Shown in pieces: positions 62,936-64,000 of a DNA stretch of 64,000 nt. Location of the stretch: NCBI GenBank assembly GCA_005402585.1, contig BIFP01000004.1, positions 48,236-112,235 on the forward strand, written 5' to 3'. The stretch comes from Micromonosporaceae bacterium KJ-029 (GTDB taxonomy: Bacteria; Actinomycetota; Actinomycetes; Mycobacteriales; Micromonosporaceae). The stretch's first letter is position 1. The number at the start of each line of letters is the position of its first letter. The notes below the pieces were generated by a model. The model saw only the letters and a program-made list of their open reading frames with translations, did not search any database and was not told where the DNA came from. The translations under genes and the position numbers were made by a program.

Positions 62936-63759
62936 CGGGTGTCCCACCGGTAGAGGATCCATGCGCGTCGGGTCAGGCTACAGACGGTGATGATCGCGTC
63001 GGCGAGGTCGAAGTACGCGTCGATGACCTTCTCGGTTCGTTCGTAGCAGCGTTGCAGCCGGTTGAACGCGTTGTGCCAGCTGTTCGTCCGTTCGACGTGC
63101 CACCGTTGGCCTGCCTGGATGGGTGCCTTGTCGCCCTTGCAGGCGATGGCGCCGGTCAGGCCGCGTTCGGCCAGCAGCGGGCGGGTGGCGGCGGAGTCGT
63201 ACTCGGCGTCGAGATGCACCGTGATGCTCTGCGGCAGTGGGCCAAGGTCGTGGAGTTGGTCGAGGGTGGGTGCCAGCAGTGGTGAGTCGTGTCGGTTCGC
63301 GCCGGCCAGGACCCGGCCGAGGGGAATGCCGTAGCCGTCGACCATCGTGGAGCGTTTCATGCCCTGCTTGCCCCGGTCGACCGGGGACCGTCCGGCGCAG
63401 TCGCCGCCGCCGGGGGCCTTGGTGATGCAGCCGTCCACGGCGATGTCGTTCAAGACCAGGCCGACGAGCCGGTCGTAGGCGTCCACGGCGATCTGCTTGA
63501 GCTGGGCGAACACCCCGAGGCGAATCCACTCGACACGACGACCACGGATCGTGGTGGCCGAACAGGTGGCATCGGCGATCACCTCGTAGGAGCAGCCGAA
63601 CCTCAGCACCTGGACCAGCTTGTCGAACACGATCCGGTCATCGACCCGCCTACGGTGACAGCCCAACGGATGCGCCGGCTGGTACATGGGCCGCTCGGGT
63701 AGCAGCGCGGCGAACTGGACCCACAACGGCTCGATCAGCCATGCTGGGATGGCAGGCAC
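62647..63759 (-). CDS. IS5-family transposase with chimeric C-terminus
   Basis: GTG 63759 with GGGAGG upstream. The DDE core is visible: NDIAVDGCITKAPGGG (first Asp), VHLDAEYDSAATRPLL (second Asp) and WHVERTNSWHNAFNRL (Glu), plus the IS5-type DRGKQGMKRS stretch. The native protein should end soon after LYRWDTR (about base 62940); the remaining 95 Pro/Arg/Thr-rich residues are antisense of the interrupted transposase. This is therefore a read-through fusion of the IS into its target. The enzyme may still be functional. Confidence 0.85.
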   Translation of the reverse strand: MPAIPAWLIEPLWVQFAALLPERPMYQPAHPLGCHRRRVDDRIVFDKLVQVLRFGCSYEVIADATCSATTIRGRRVEWIRLGVFAQLKQIAVDAYDRLVGLVLNDIAVDGCITKAPGGGDCAGRSPVDRGKQGMKRSTMVDGYGIPLGRVLAGANRHDSPLLAPTLDQLHDLGPLPQSITVHLDAEYDSAATRPLLAERGLTGAIACKGDKAPIQAGQRWHVERTNSWHNAFNRLQRCYERTEKVIDAYFDLADAIITVCSLTRRAWILYRWDTRSARPRPAAAAPPPPQSAAARCRSGRDSTPRTASRDRGGAHPPETTPPATAPTRHRTTTRPPARTTHPHERSGNGETRAGTRPATRPHRSTPHHAH

Positions 63760-63780
63760 AGAACCTCCCGTGATCACGAA
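62935..63780 (-). mobile_element. IS5-like insertion sequence (approximate limits)
   Basis: The left boundary is placed where the interrupted transposase loses its frame. The right boundary is less sure: GCAGGCACAG at 63752-63761 and CTGTGCCTGC at 63808-63817 form a 10-bp inverted pair near it. I could not identify matching terminal repeats at both ends or a target duplication. Bases 63818-64000 contain no recognised gene; an open frame from 63954 runs off the window. Confidence 0.55.
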
Positions 63781-64000
63781 GCGTCAGCAACTTTATGATC
63801 AGTGGCTCTGTGCCTGCACTCGTTCAGACGCGCCGATCAACCCACCATTCCGCGCGACCTCTAAGGGTCTTGTGCTGCCACCCGGGTTCCGCAGCTTGTA
63901 GTTAAACGATCATCGGATTCTGGGCGTGGACCAGCGGAGATTGATGTTCGTCGTGGAAGGGTTGTGTGCCTACGCCCTCGCGCTGGTGTCTGATCCTGGC

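Noticed and set aside
63686..63901. A 71-residue + strand frame near the right edge
   Set aside because: It crosses the probable IS boundary, has no ribosome site and no recognisable sequence.
1..64000. CRISPR array
   Set aside because: No regularly spaced direct repeats were seen anywhere, so the pPIWI_RE and DISARM-like systems are not accompanied by one in this window.

Overview
The window is a high-GC actinomycete chromosome segment. GC-rich third codon positions, frequent GTG starts, ATGA/GTGA gene overlaps and the gene families (EACC1, GPP34, XRE-TPR regulators, caspase-kinase fusions) suggest a Micromonosporaceae-like organism; this is inference and no marker gene is present. It reads as a dense defence island (1-34 kb), a mixed accessory segment (34-43 kb), a tightly coupled uncharacterised metabolic/biosynthetic operon (43-57.5 kb), and a decaying cassette followed by a restriction gene and insertion sequences (57.5-64 kb).

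Region 1 (1-17.0 kb, + strand): four translationally coupled genes resembling class 1 DISARM. They encode an SNF2 helicase (DrmD-like, 5' end outside the window), a 1830-aa Eco57I-type adenine methylase, a 2249-aa helicase with DUF1998 and C-terminal nuclease-like segments (as if DrmA and DrmB were fused), and a RelE-like/UvrD helicase fusion where DISARM normally has the phospholipase D protein DrmC. Region 2 (17.3-24.5 kb, - strand): a complete three-gene pPIWI_RE system (PIWI protein, DinG-like Fe-S helicase, REase-fold protein). Region 3 (24.7-34.1 kb, + strand): a 220-aa unknown and a 1778-aa GHKL ATPase with a C-terminal DUF3883-like nuclease domain, a PD-(D/E)XK-like protein, then an EACC1 plus caspase/Ser-Thr kinase conflict pair.

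Region 4 (34.1-42.8 kb): a transposase relic, a DUF2786 protein, a nucleotidyltransferase, and a minus-strand run with a TPR protein, a truncated small protein, a GNAT acetyltransferase, an APC permease, a GPP34 protein and small unknowns. Region 5 (43.3-57.4 kb): an S9-family peptidase, an XRE-TPR regulator, and a ten-gene + strand operon. The operon holds a frameshifted first gene, two HprK-like kinases, a HAD protein, an MDR reductase, a TIM-barrel protein, a glycosyltransferase, an APH-type kinase, an SAHH-like/Gfo-Idh-MocA fusion and a DUF2334-like deacetylase. An identical palindrome (ATGCGGAC-N9/10-GTCCGCAT) lies upstream of both the peptidase and the operon, suggesting one regulon under the XRE protein. 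A strong hairpin ends the operon.

Region 6 (57.5-64 kb): a second copy of the small-protein/TPR cassette followed by nucleotidyltransferase and thymidylate-kinase-like remnants, all broken by single-base shifts; a GmrSD-type (DUF262-DUF1524) restriction protein with an apparent C-terminal RAMA domain; and a transposase fragment interrupted by an IS5-like element. No rRNA, tRNA or CRISPR array was recognised. No computation or database search was possible, so family names rest on motif and sequence recognition.
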